Origin: Betaproteobacteria bacterium
GTDB taxonomy: Bacteria; Pseudomonadota; Gammaproteobacteria; Burkholderiales; SG8-39
Assembly: GCA_022340285.1 (NCBI GenBank)
Contig: JAJDOG010000024.1
Coordinates: 62,001-126,000, forward strand
Reading direction: 5' to 3'
Length of the DNA: 64,000 bases
The notes beneath the pieces are model-generated. The model did not search any database, was not told where the DNA came from, and saw only the letters and a program-made list of their open reading frames with translations. Made by a program: the position numbers and the translations under genes. Below are positions 54,372-64,000 of the stretch, one piece after another. The first letter of the stretch is position 1. Each line of letters opens with the position of its first letter.

Positions 54372-54385
54372 TTGACCGAGATCAA
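54372..54385 (+). promoter_or_regulatory. FNR/ANR-type site of the hydrogenase operon
   Basis: TTGACCGAGATCAA is the best FNR-type match in the window (TTGAC-N4-ATCAA). Its centre is at 54378.5. A TATCGT hexamer at 54408-54413 falls exactly where a -10 box is expected for a start site at 54420, giving the -41.5 geometry of a class II FNR-activated promoter, 53 bases before the first hydrogenase gene. Confidence 0.68.
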
Positions 54386-54472
54386 ATGATGCCTCAGCAC
54401 GCGCGCCTATCGTTTGATTGAACTCGAGGGCGAGCGTGCGGTCGGCGCGCGCTTGCGCGCTGTGAGTCAGTC

Positions 54473-55603
54473 GTGAACGATCCGGAAGGCAAACCTCTCG
54501 AGGAAGCGCCGCTGTTCCTGCCAGCGTCGCGTCTACAGCATCTGCTCGACGCCCTGGTGCGCGCCGGCTTCCGCTGCATCGGTCCGAGACTCAGGGACGG
54601 GGCCATCGTCTACGGCGTGCTCGACCGCGCGACGGAGCTCCCTGCGGGCGTCACCGACATTCAGGCGCCGGGATCGTACCGCGTCGGCCGGACCGAAGGC
54701 CCTCGCATGTTCGCGTGGGCGAACGGCCCGCAGGCGCTGAAGCCCCTGTTGTTTTCGCCGCACGAAGACTTGTGGCATGCCGAGCGGCGCCTGGACGGCG
54801 GCCTCGAATTCATTCCCGACCTGCCGAATGCAGACCCCCTCGCGGTCATCGGCGTGCGCGCGTGCGATCTCGCGGCACTCGCCTTGCACGATCAGCATTT
54901 TCTGCACGGCGCCTACGCCGATCCGTACTACGCCAGACGCCGGAGCGAGTTGTTCCTCGTCGCGGTGAACTGCAGCCATCCGGCAGCCACCTGCTTCTGC
55001 GCATCGACGGGCGATGGGCCGTGTGCCACCTGCGGATTCGACATCGCGCTCGATGAGCTCGACGACGGCTTCGTCGCCACGTGCGGCAGCGAGCGCGCGC
55101 ACGCGCTCCTGGCGGGGCTCGACCTCGCGCCGGCGACGCCGGAACAGGTCTCCGAAGCACGACGGCAATCGGAACAGGCAGCACAGGCGCAGACGCGCCA
55201 CCTGCCTAGCCGCAACTTGCGGGAAGCATTGTTCGCCAATCTCGAAAACCCGCGCTGGGCCGAGGTGGCCGAACGTTGTCTCTCCTGCGGCAATTGCACG
55301 TCAGTGTGTCCGACCTGCTTTTGCCACCGCGAGCAGGAGCAGCCGAGCCTGGACGGCTCGAGCTCCGCGCATACGCGCGAGTGGAATTCGTGCTTCGCCA
55401 GGGATCACAGTTACATTCATGGCCTCACGTTCCGGCCCGACACGCGCACCCGTTACCGGCAATGGCTCACCCACAAGCTCGGCGGCTGGCACGACCAGTT
55501 CGGCCGCAGCGGCTGCGTGGGCTGCGGGCGCTGCATCACCTGGTGCCCGGTCGGCATCGATATCACCGAGGAGGCAATGGCGATCTGCGGGAGCCGGACG
55601 TGA
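54473..55603 (+). CDS. hydB: Group 3b [NiFe] hydrogenase, beta (iron-sulfur) subunit
   Basis: A 376-residue iron-sulfur subunit of the sulfhydrogenase type. Residues 1-230 are the family-specific N-terminal domain, with its own cysteines (CFCASTGDGPCATCG). Two 4Fe-4S motifs follow: CLSCGNCTSVCPTCFC (about residue 265) and GCVGCGRCITWCPVGID (about 350). It passes electrons between the catalytic pair (delta/alpha) and the flavin subunit gamma. The start is GTG at 54473. It is the first gene of a five-gene operon in the same order as in Pyrococcus furiosus (beta-gamma-delta-alpha), with the protease appended. Confidence 0.92.
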   Translation: MNDPEGKPLEEAPLFLPASRLQHLLDALVRAGFRCIGPRLRDGAIVYGVLDRATELPAGVTDIQAPGSYRVGRTEGPRMFAWANGPQALKPLLFSPHEDLWHAERRLDGGLEFIPDLPNADPLAVIGVRACDLAALALHDQHFLHGAYADPYYARRRSELFLVAVNCSHPAATCFCASTGDGPCATCGFDIALDELDDGFVATCGSERAHALLAGLDLAPATPEQVSEARRQSEQAAQAQTRHLPSRNLREALFANLENPRWAEVAERCLSCGNCTSVCPTCFCHREQEQPSLDGSSSAHTREWNSCFARDHSYIHGLTFRPDTRTRYRQWLTHKLGGWHDQFGRSGCVGCGRCITWCPVGIDITEEAMAICGSRT

Positions 55604-56430
55604 ACCCGTATCTTCCCTACGAAGCGGAAGTCGTCGAGCGAGTCCAGGAGTCGAAGAGCATCGTCACATTGCACCTCCGTTTGACCGATGCCGCCGCGCG
55701 CTCCACCTATCATTTCGCCCCGGGACAGTTCAACATGGTCTACCTGCATGGGGCGGGCGAGGTGCCAATCTCCATCGTCTCCGACCCGCACGACGAGACG
55801 ATACTCGGACACACCATCCGGATCGTCGGTCGTGTCACTGGCGGCCTGGCAAAACTTCAGCCGGGGGATCGGGTGGGGCTGCGCGGCCCCTATGGCCGCG
55901 GCTGGCCATTGCAGGAAGCCCTGGGCCACGATGTGCTGGTAGTGACAGGCGGCCTCGGATGCGCGCCGGTCGTGGCGGTGATCAATTACGTCATCCTACG
56001 CCGCACGTTCTTCGGCAAGCTCACCATTATCCAGGGGGTGAAGCATTCCGATGACCTCATCTGGCGCGAACGCTACACCTATTGGCGCTCGTTGCCGAAC
56101 ACGCAGGTGCTGATCGCGGCTGACCATGGCGGACCACTCTGGCCGTGGCACGTGGGGCTGGTCACCGAAGTCTTCGACGATGCCCGGATCGTTCCGGAGC
56201 GCACCTTCGTCATGATGTGCGGCCCGGAGGGCATGATGCACGCGGGCGTGAAGAACCTGACCGGACGAGGCGTCGCAGAGGACCACATCTACCTGAGCAT
56301 GGAGCGGAACATGCAGTGCGCCGTCGGGCACTGCGGCCATTGCCAATACGGCCCGGATTTCGTCTGCCGACAGGGGCCGGTGTTCGCCTATCCGAAGCTG
56401 AAGGCGCTGTTCGGGGTGAAGGGATTCTGA
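55600..56430 (+). CDS. hydG: Group 3b hydrogenase, gamma (flavin, NAD(P)-binding) subunit
   Basis: A 276-residue diaphorase subunit of the ferredoxin-reductase superfamily. The FAD-binding barrel includes APGQFNMVYL and VGLRGPYGRGW, and the pyridine-nucleotide site VTGGLGCAPV. A terminal 2Fe-2S loop MQCAVGHCGHCQYGPDFVC carries four cysteines. It exchanges electrons with NADP(H) or NAD(H). The start is GTG at 55600, overlapping the previous stop (GTGA); upstream in-frame ATGs lie inside hydB. Cytoplasmic. Confidence 0.92.
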   Translation: MNPYLPYEAEVVERVQESKSIVTLHLRLTDAAARSTYHFAPGQFNMVYLHGAGEVPISIVSDPHDETILGHTIRIVGRVTGGLAKLQPGDRVGLRGPYGRGWPLQEALGHDVLVVTGGLGCAPVVAVINYVILRRTFFGKLTIIQGVKHSDDLIWRERYTYWRSLPNTQVLIAADHGGPLWPWHVGLVTEVFDDARIVPERTFVMMCGPEGMMHAGVKNLTGRGVAEDHIYLSMERNMQCAVGHCGHCQYGPDFVCRQGPVFAYPKLKALFGVKGF

Positions 56431-56431
56431 A

Positions 56432-57203
56432 GTGAAGCCGAGAGTGGCAGTACACAAGTTCAGTTCGTGCGACGGGTGCCAGCTCGCGTTTCTCAACCTT
56501 GGCGAAACACTGCTCAAGGTGGCGGGGCTGGTCGACCTGGTGCACTTCGCCGAGGCCGGACCGGTGGCGCCGGAAGAGAATGTGGATATCGCTTTCGTCG
56601 AGGGGAGCGTTTCGACGCCCCACGACCTCGATCGTATCCAGCGCATTCGCGCGAATTCAAGGCACCTGGTGACGATCGGCGCCTGCGCGACGGCCGGCGG
56701 CGTGCAGGCGCTGCGTGGCCTGGCCGATGCGAAGGAATGGGTTACCGGCATCTATGCCAGCCCGGAGCACATCGCCAGCCTGGACGCTTCCACGCCAATT
56801 GCCCAGCACGTCAAGGTGGACCTGGAGTTGTGGGGCTGTCCAGTCAACGGGCGGCAGGTGTTAGGCGCGCTGCGGGCGTTGCTGTCCGGCCTGATGCCGG
56901 CAGGCGAGGAAGACAAGGTATGCATGGAATGCAAGCGCCGGCTTGCTGTGTGCGTCATGGTGGCTCAGGGCGCGCCTTGCATGGGGCCCGTGACGCGAAC
57001 CGGCTGTGGCGCGCTCTGCCCCGCGTACGGGCGCGATTGTTATGGCTGTTACGGCCCGGCGGAAAACGCGAACACGGTCGCGGTTTCGCGACGACTGAAG
57101 GGGCTGGGCCTGATGCCAAGGGAAATTTCGCTGCGTTTCCTGTCCATCAACAACGGCGCACCCGCTTTCCGTGAAGCCGGGCTCGCGGCGAACGAGCTGG
57201 ACG

Positions 57204-57211
<8 letters not shown>
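56432..57211 (+). CDS. hydD: Group 3b hydrogenase, delta (small) subunit
   Basis: A 259-residue small subunit carrying the proximal iron-sulfur cluster and partners of the [NiFe] site. SSCDGCQLAF (C13, C16), TIGACATAGGVQAL, WGCPVNGRQVL and the GRDCYGCYGP region supply cluster ligands. It has no Tat signal, as expected for cytoplasmic group 3 enzymes. The start is GTG one base after the preceding stop. The end overlaps hydA by eight bases. Confidence 0.93.
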
Positions 57212-58498
<1,287 letters not shown>

Positions 58499-58502
<4 letters not shown>

Positions 58503-59020
58503 CCCTGGTCCGGATTTTCGGCATCGGTTCCCCGTTCGGCGACGATCGCATCGGCTGGGAAGTGATCGAGGCCCTTCGAAAAGGCGACCTGTTGGCGCGT
58601 TTCCCGGCAGAGTCGGTCGTGGCCGAATGTTGCGATCGTCCGAGCACCCGGCTGATCCCGCTGCTCGCAAACGCCGACTTCGGCATTTTGGTCGATGCAA
58701 TGCGCAGCGATTCACCGCCGGGAACCATCCGCCGGCTGACGGTCGACGATATCGAGTCGGCGCCCGATGCCGTTTCCTGCCATGGCTTCGGTTTGGGCGA
58801 GGCGCTCGAGCTGGCCCGCGCGCTCGGCACGCTTCCGCCGCGCCTGGTGGTCTTCGGCGTCGAGCTCGGTCAGGCGGGACCCGGCGACGGCCTTAGCGCG
58901 GCCGTACAGGCCGCAATTCCGCATGCGGCAAAGCTCGTCATGGAAGAGATCAACGCTTCTCTGGAAGCGGATGCCCGGGCATCAGCTCGTACGGATGCAC
59001 CCAACCCGGCAGCGCCCTGA
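58499..59020 (+). CDS. Hydrogenase maturation endopeptidase
   Basis: A 173-residue HycI/HybD-family protease that cleaves the C-terminal extension of the large subunit once nickel is loaded. IFGIGSPFGDDRIGWEVI, the second acidic site LVDAMRS (D66) and SCHGFGLGEAL (H95) are the expected nickel-sensing and fold motifs. It is coupled to hydA by an ATGA overlap. Its last 23 codons run into the 3' end of the convergent GST gene (71-base overlap). This tail is Ala-rich and may be a late extension. Confidence 0.9.
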
Positions 59021-59585
59021 TCTCGTCGGTCCAGCGGCCGATGTGCGGATAGTCGGCCCAGCTCACGCCGAACTCGTCCGGCCAGAAGAGGTAGCCGCAT
59101 AAAGAGAAATCGGCGATGGTCGGCGCGTCGCCGACCGCGAAGCGGCTCTTGCCGAGGTGCCCGTTCAGCACGCCGAGCGAACCCTTCACGCGGCCGCGCA
59201 GAAACTCGGTGACCGGAGTCTCGCCGGTCTTCGCGAACTGGATCAGGAAGCGCAGCGTGCCGATATAGGACGACACCTTGTGGTTGTCGAACAGGATCCA
59301 GCGCAGCACCTCGAGCTTTTCCTCTTCCGACGCGCCGCCGAAGCGGCCGTATTCGGCGGAGAGATAGTGCAGGATGACGCCGGACTGGGACAGCCGCTTT
59401 TCGCCGCGCTCCAGCACCGGCACCTCACCCATTTCGTTGATCGCGCGGTAATCGGGCGTGCGCGTCTCGCCGTTGAAGAAGTCGACGAAACGCGGCTCCC
59501 ATTTCGCGCCGCAGAGATTGAGCATCAGTGCCGCTTTGTACGCGTTGCCGGACTGCGCGAAACAGTAGAGACGGTAATCGCTCAT
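58950..59585 (-). CDS. Glutathione S-transferase family protein
   Basis: A 211-residue GST. The thioredoxin-fold N-terminal domain (YRLYCFAQSGNAYKAALML, then MGEVPVLERGEKRLSQSGVIL with the glutathione-binding SQS) is followed by a helical C-terminal domain with GDAPTIADFSLCGYLFW, the usual N-capping box. AGGAG lies nine bases before the ATG at 59585; in-frame upstream starts would invade the GNAT gene. It overlaps the hydrogenase protease gene tail to tail by 71 bases. Confidence 0.9.
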   Translation of the reverse strand: MSDYRLYCFAQSGNAYKAALMLNLCGAKWEPRFVDFFNGETRTPDYRAINEMGEVPVLERGEKRLSQSGVILHYLSAEYGRFGGASEEEKLEVLRWILFDNHKVSSYIGTLRFLIQFAKTGETPVTEFLRGRVKGSLGVLNGHLGKSRFAVGDAPTIADFSLCGYLFWPDEFGVSWADYPHIGRWTDEIRALPGWVHPYELMPGHPLPEKR

Positions 59586-59590
59586 CGGGT

Positions 59591-60112
59591 TCAGCTCCTC
59601 TGATCTTGCGAGCGCTGCCAGCGCGGGCTCGCGAGCACGACGGATGTCTCGACCTGGCGCGGCGGCACCCGCCAGTACCTCGCAAGCAGGCGGTCCTTCT
59701 CCTGCCGCGTCGTCAGCCGGTAGCCGTGCTTCTCGTAGAAGCGTATCGCCCAGGTTGCGGCGGCCCAGGTCCCGACGAGAATCGGCTTCGCCGTGCAACG
59801 CTCCAGGTACTCGAGCAGCGCGCCCCCGATCCCGGACCGGCGATCCCTGCTGCGCACGTAGGCGTGACGAATCAGCGCCACATCGCTCTTGTCCTGGATG
59901 CCCATCACGCCCGCAAGCCCGCCTCCCGGCCTGCCGTCCATCTCCAGGCCCCAGAACACGACGCCGTCGCTGATTTCCGACACGAGCTCGTCGCGGCCCA
60001 TGTATGGATCATGCCAGCAATCGTCCGGTATCACGCCGCGATAGGCCAGCGCCGCATCGTTGATGATCGCGTAGATCGCGTCGAGGTCGTCGGATCCGCA
60101 GGGCCTGATCAT
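59591..60112 (-). CDS. GNAT-family N-acetyltransferase
   Basis: A 173-residue acetyltransferase. The acetyl-CoA loop is RDRRSGIGGALLEYLE (Q/RxxGxG/A pattern), preceded by the HAYVRSR strand and followed by WAIRFYEKHGYRL. MIRPCGSDDLDAIYAIIND is a typical GNAT start. The acceptor is unknown. It lies five bases upstream of the GST gene on the same strand, so the two are co-transcribed. Confidence 0.9.
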   Translation of the reverse strand: MIRPCGSDDLDAIYAIINDAALAYRGVIPDDCWHDPYMGRDELVSEISDGVVFWGLEMDGRPGGGLAGVMGIQDKSDVALIRHAYVRSRDRRSGIGGALLEYLERCTAKPILVGTWAAATWAIRFYEKHGYRLTTRQEKDRLLARYWRVPPRQVETSVVLASPRWQRSQDQRS

Positions 60113-60218
60113 GTGGTTGGTCGATTGGCAACTTCGCGCATTGTAATGGGCCGTCCTGACCTACACTTGAGCCTGCAGCCGACCCTGGCCCCGGCAAAGC
60201 GCATCAAGGAGCCGCGCC

Positions 60219-61877
60219 ATGAACGCCCCCGCCTCTTCCTTCCCGTCCCACGCAACCCACGACGTCACCAATCAGCCTCCGCCGTTCGGCGGCCACAACG
60301 CCTGGACGACCGATCCGATCCTGCGCGGGGCCGTGGCGCGCGAGGGCGGCGCGTGGGTCGAAGCGCGCGCGCACACGATGGGCGAGCTCGTCGCGAGCGA
60401 GCGCATGCAGACGCTCGCCTACCAGGCGAACCGCTTCACGCCCGAGCTCAAGACGCACGACCGGGCGGGTCACCGGATCGACCTGGTCGAGTATCACCCC
60501 GCCTATCACGAGCTGATGTCGCTCGCGTTCGGCGCCGGCCTGCATTCGCTCGCGTGGACCGTGGACCGCGAGGGCGCGTTCGTGGCGCGCGCGGCCCTTA
60601 ACTACCTCTGGAACCAGGGCGAGAACGGCGTCGCCTGCCCGGTGACGATGTGCTTTGCCGGCGTTCAGGTGCTGAGAAACGAGCCCTCGCTCGCGGTCGA
60701 ATGGGAGCCGAAGATCGTCGCCGAAGACTACGATCCGCGGCCGATCCACATTGCGGACAAGCGCGCCGCCACGGTCGGGATGGCGATGACCGAGAAGCAG
60801 GGGGGCTCCGATCTGAGGGCGAATTCGACGCGCGCGCAGCCCGCCGGCGAAGGCGCCTACCTCCTCACCGGACACAAGTGGTTCTGTTCCGCGCCGATGT
60901 CGGACGGGTTTCTCACGCTCGCGTGCACCGACGCGGGTAGCACCTGCCTGCTGGTGCCGCGCTCGCTGCCAGACGGCACGCGCAACCGCTTCCTCATCCA
61001 GCGGCTGAAGGACAAGGTCGGAAACCGCTCGAATGCCTCGAGCGAGATCGAGTACGACGGTACCTGGGCCCACGTGGTCGGCGTGGAGGGCCGGGGGATC
61101 GCGACGATCATCGAGATGGCACACCTCACCCGGTTCGACATCGTCGTCGCGAACGCGGGAATGATGCGGGCCGGACTCGCCCAGGCGCTGCACCACTGCG
61201 AGCATCGCTCCGCATTCGGGAAACGGCTGGTGGAGCAGCCTCTCATGCAGAACGTGCTCGCCGACCTCGCGCTCGAATGGGAGGCGGCGACGCTGCTCGC
61301 GCTTCGCCTCGCGCGCGCGTTCGATGCGGGCAAGGAGGATGAACGCGAACGGCAGTTCGCACGCATCGTCACCCCGGTGGCGAAGTACTGGGTGTGCAAG
61401 CGAATCAATGCGCTCGCGGTCGAGGCGATGGAGTGCCTCGGCGGCAGTGGCTACGTCGAGGAAAGCCCGCTCGCGCGTCTGTATCGCGAGGCGCCGGTCA
61501 ACGGGATCTGGGAAGGCAGCGGCAACGTCATCAGCCTCGATGTGCTGCGCTCCATCGCGCGCGAGCCCGCCTCCGTCGACGCATTCTTCGCCGAGCTCGC
61601 CGACGCGGCATCGGACGAGCCCAAGCTCGCCCGCGTCGCCGAAGCGCTGAGATCGGAGCTCGCCGACACGGCGACGCTAGAGGTCCGCGCACGGCGCGTC
61701 GTCGAGGAGATGGCGGTCGCATTGCAGGCCGCGCTCATGGTCCGCCATGCGCCGAGCGCTGTGGCCGGCGCATTCATCGCCACCCGACTCGAGGGCGACT
61801 GGGGCGCGTGCTTCGGCACGCTGCCGGCGGGCACCGACTGCGCCGCGATACTGGGTCGCGTTCGAGCAAACGGCTAG
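60219..61877 (+). CDS. AidB-like acyl-CoA dehydrogenase
   Basis: A 552-residue flavoprotein resembling AidB, the adaptive-response member of the acyl-CoA dehydrogenase family. TNQPPPFGGHNAW, the MTEKQGGSDLRANSTRA FAD/substrate loop, HKWFCSAPMSDGFLTLA and the MECLGGSGYVEESPLARLYREAPVNGIWEGSGNV region match AidB closely. AidB binds DNA and is induced by alkylation, with weak isovaleryl-CoA dehydrogenase activity. No ada, alkA or alkB gene is present here. AAGGAG lies before the ATG at 60219. Confidence 0.92.
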   Translation: MNAPASSFPSHATHDVTNQPPPFGGHNAWTTDPILRGAVAREGGAWVEARAHTMGELVASERMQTLAYQANRFTPELKTHDRAGHRIDLVEYHPAYHELMSLAFGAGLHSLAWTVDREGAFVARAALNYLWNQGENGVACPVTMCFAGVQVLRNEPSLAVEWEPKIVAEDYDPRPIHIADKRAATVGMAMTEKQGGSDLRANSTRAQPAGEGAYLLTGHKWFCSAPMSDGFLTLACTDAGSTCLLVPRSLPDGTRNRFLIQRLKDKVGNRSNASSEIEYDGTWAHVVGVEGRGIATIIEMAHLTRFDIVVANAGMMRAGLAQALHHCEHRSAFGKRLVEQPLMQNVLADLALEWEAATLLALRLARAFDAGKEDERERQFARIVTPVAKYWVCKRINALAVEAMECLGGSGYVEESPLARLYREAPVNGIWEGSGNVISLDVLRSIAREPASVDAFFAELADAASDEPKLARVAEALRSELADTATLEVRARRVVEEMAVALQAALMVRHAPSAVAGAFIATRLEGDWGACFGTLPAGTDCAAILGRVRANG

Positions 61878-62020
61878 ACGGAGCGTCCCCGCAAGCGTTC
61901 TTCTCCAGAAATCGAGCGCGGCGGGCGATAGGCCGCACGCCATGCGATGTGTGGCATCGTTGCACGCCGAAGGCCGGTCGTTTTGCTACAGTCCCCCGAA
62001 TTCGTTGAGCGAGAAGAATA

Positions 62021-64000
62021 TTGCGTCTGGGACATCGTCCGCACGCACAAGCAAGGGGCTCATCCGTCCGCAAGGCCGTTTGCCGGCTTACCGCGCTGCT
62101 CGTGGCGTTCTACGCGGCCCTCGCGTCGGCGCAAGGGGCTCCGCAGCCCGCGCCGGGACAGAACACACCCTACGTCGACCGGACCCTCATCGAAACCGCG
62201 CCGGATATCGCCGCGGAGATTGCCCGCGAGGAAGCCGAGGAAGTGGCTCAGCCCGACGGTCGACGCGGTTACTCAGCGCGCCTGCTTGGTCTGTATCGGG
62301 ATCCGAATCCGGGCCCGTCGGTCCACGGCGGCGGGCTGAGTCTTGCGCATTCGCGCGAGACGCGCGACTGGGGACTCTGGCGATTCGAAGCCGATATCCA
62401 GCGCCTCAGCGACGACAACCTCCAACCCAGCACGGTGCCGAGAATCACGGTGTATAGCCTGGCACTTCCCGTCACGGGACGCTGGCTCGCGGACACGGCG
62501 GCCGGCATTGCGCGCACTTCGGGGTCAGGCCTGATGACCAACTCCTACCGTGTGTACTTGCCCCGCTCCGTCATCGCCGGGGCCACGACGCGCTGGTACG
62601 ACGAGCGAAACGAAGTCTACGCGAGCGCCGGCGAGACGGGCTCTCTGTTCGGCGCCATCCTTCCCCAGTACCGCAGCAACGGTGGAGAGCTTGTGGGCGC
62701 TGGATGGATCCATACGGCGAGCCCGCAGTGGCGGTTCGGTGTCGAGGCGAATTACTTCACCGGATCGACGAACGTGCCCGAGAACGGCAATTATTCTGGC
62801 GTGGTCGAGTACAGCTGGACGCCGTACGACCATGCGAAGCTTCATCTGCTGGGCAGCTCCAATGGCGGTTTCGGCGGCTGGACCGACTGGGAAAACCGCC
62901 TGGCGAACTGGACCTACCGCTACGGTGCCTACGCCCTCTCGCGCACGCTTCTCTACAACGACGCATTCTTCATCAACAATCAGCGCGGCGCCTACGCTCG
63001 CTCCGACTATTACGACTTGACGAAGTTCGCCAGCGTGGGGATCGACGCCGCCCAGATCAACCCGCAGCCGCGCGCCGGGGAAATCGGCACGAATATCGTC
63101 CAGGGGCTCGCATCGGGAACCTATCGGCTGGGTCGGCGCGAATCGCTCGGTGGAACGCTCAACGTGCTCTATCAGTCGGTCATCGCCGGCGAAGGGATCA
63201 CCGCGGGACCGAGCACCGTTTCGGGCTCGGCAAGCGCCTATTTCTCGAAGAGCTCGCCCTTCGGCACCACGCAGTTCCAGTACACGCACGGATTTCAGTC
63301 GGGCGGCGCGCTCGACAGCTCTTCGGATGGCGTCTCCTGGACGCAGGACTGGCCGCTTTCGACGACCAGCTCGGTCGGCACGACACTGGGCATAACGCGC
63401 GAATCCCTGCCAGAAGGTCCAGCCTACCGCTGGCTGGCGGCGCTGCGTGGGCGCGCGGTCATCGGCAACAGCGGATCGATCGACGGCAACATCTCGTGGA
63501 ACCGCTTCGATCCGACCCGCGGCAGCCTGCAGCGCGGTCTCACCTTCAATCTCTACGGCCGCCTCCCCTTTGCGCGCAACTGGGCGCTGGAGTTGACCGC
63601 CACGTACGATCAGTTGAACACGACGCAACTCGCGCTCGGCGGCGCGCCGCCGCTGCTGCAGGCGGCCCTCCCCACGACATTCAGCAGCCGCTACGTGCTG
63701 CTCGGGATTCGCTTCCAGGAAGACATCGGCCGGCCGTTCGGCGTGACGGGCTCGAGCACCGGACTGGCCGGGACGGGCGACGTCGAAGGCCGGATCTTCC
63801 TCGACGAGAACGGCGATGGCCGGCCCCAGCCGGATGAGCCGGGCGCTCGCGGAATTACGGTGCTGCTAGATGGACGCATCACGGCGCGAACGGACGCGGA
63901 CGGTCGTTTCAGCTTCAGCGCGGTGCCGACCGGCCGGCACACAGTGACCGTCGCCGTCGACACAGTGCCCCTGCCATGGGCGCCGCGCGACGAGGCCCCG
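62021..64000 (+). CDS. Outer-membrane beta-barrel protein with SdrD-B-like domain, 3' end missing
   Basis: An exported protein of at least 660 residues, still open at the right edge. A TTG at 62021, with GAGAAG upstream, starts MRLGHRPHAQARG and then a signal peptide core (LTALLVAFYAALASA) with cleavage near residue 37. Residues 90-580 show alternating aromatic beta-strand patterns, such as WRFGVEANYFTGSTN and LTFNLYGRLPFARNWAL, typical of a barrel. From about 586 an SdrD B/Cna-like domain begins: VEGRIFLDENGDGRPQPDEP, then TDADGRFSFSAVPTGRHTVTV. No stop or better ATG is available. A surface or pilus-like secretion role is possible but not established. Confidence 0.7.
   Translation, partial: MRLGHRPHAQARGSSVRKAVCRLTALLVAFYAALASAQGAPQPAPGQNTPYVDRTLIETAPDIAAEIAREEAEEVAQPDGRRGYSARLLGLYRDPNPGPSVHGGGLSLAHSRETRDWGLWRFEADIQRLSDDNLQPSTVPRITVYSLALPVTGRWLADTAAGIARTSGSGLMTNSYRVYLPRSVIAGATTRWYDERNEVYASAGETGSLFGAILPQYRSNGGELVGAGWIHTASPQWRFGVEANYFTGSTNVPENGNYSGVVEYSWTPYDHAKLHLLGSSNGGFGGWTDWENRLANWTYRYGAYALSRTLLYNDAFFINNQRGAYARSDYYDLTKFASVGIDAAQINPQPRAGEIGTNIVQGLASGTYRLGRRESLGGTLNVLYQSVIAGEGITAGPSTVSGSASAYFSKSSPFGTTQFQYTHGFQSGGALDSSSDGVSWTQDWPLSTTSSVGTTLGITRESLPEGPAYRWLAALRGRAVIGNSGSIDGNISWNRFDPTRGSLQRGLTFNLYGRLPFARNWALELTATYDQLNTTQLALGGAPPLLQAALPTTFSSRYVLLGIRFQEDIGRPFGVTGSSTGLAGTGDVEGRIFLDENGDGRPQPDEPGARGITVLLDGRITARTDADGRFSFSAVPTGRHTVTVAVDTVPLPWAPRDEAP

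Noticed and set aside
62704-63837. Complete 377-residue ORF inside the outer-membrane gene
   Set aside because: Arg-rich shadow frame; the frame open from 62021 to the edge gives a signal peptide, barrel strands and an SdrD-B domain.

Overview
The window is 64 kb of GC-rich (about two thirds G+C by eye), gene-dense chromosomal DNA with short intergenic gaps. I see no rRNA, tRNA, CRISPR array, insertion sequence or prophage. The gene families point to a betaproteobacterium (Burkholderiales, Rhodocyclales or Nitrosomonadales grade): a DUF1840 protein, a BCAM0308-family protein, a pyrophosphate-type phosphofructokinase, an adenosylcobalamin ribonucleotide reductase and a three-domain ACP/AMP-ligase/acyltransferase protein. 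No species can be named from the sequence alone.

Layout. 1-9.2 kb: housekeeping and repair genes, namely the end of a ketopantoate reductase, an MBL-fold hydrolase, pdxH, an acyl-CoA synthetase, a beta-hydroxyacid dehydrogenase, two MsrA proteins (one exported, one cytoplasmic), a DUF72 protein, a Sel1-repeat protein and a histone-like basic protein. 9.2-12.8 kb: class II ribonucleotide reductase behind a pair of putative NrdR boxes, followed by an exported protein built of seven 11-residue repeats. 12.9-21.8 kb: class II aldolase, DMT transporter, FAH-family hydratase, PPi-dependent phosphofructokinase, LysR regulator with a divergent unknown gene, CPA2 antiporter and a phosphoribosyltransferase/hydrolase pair. 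22-26.7 kb: a complete sugar-type ABC importer operon. 26.7-32.2 kb: RNase Z-like hydrolase, MscS channel and a GCS2/aspartoacylase pair. 32.2-49.7 kb: a glycogen region (GH57, glgC, pgm, glk, glgA, glgP) interleaved with a zinc-ribbon protein, the ACP-FAAL-PlsC fusion, an M28 peptidase and a flavoprotein disulfide reductase. 49.9-54.3 kb: a two-domain kinase, a DHH phosphoesterase, a decayed cysteine-hydrolase gene, a DUF6356 membrane protein, a probable 29-codon ORF and a haloalkane dehalogenase. 54.4-59 kb: a compact group 3b [NiFe] hydrogenase operon (beta, gamma, delta, alpha, protease). 59-64 kb: GST, GNAT, AidB-like acyl-CoA dehydrogenase and the 5' part of an outer-membrane protein cut by the window edge.

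The main unifying signal is a set of perfect TTGA-N6-TCAA palindromes, the core of FNR/ANR-type sites. They lie in front of the BCAM0308-family gene, between glgC and pgm, between glgP and the kinase/DHH operon, and upstream of the hydrogenase operon; a one-mismatch version precedes a small gene at 5.4 kb. At the hydrogenase and at the 5.4 kb gene a -10-like hexamer sits where a class II FNR promoter needs it. I infer an oxygen-responsive programme linking glycogen storage and mobilisation, PPi-based glycolysis and NAD(P)H/H2 redox balancing, similar in spirit to the low-oxygen-activated locus of Burkholderia cenocepacia from which BCAM0308 takes its name.
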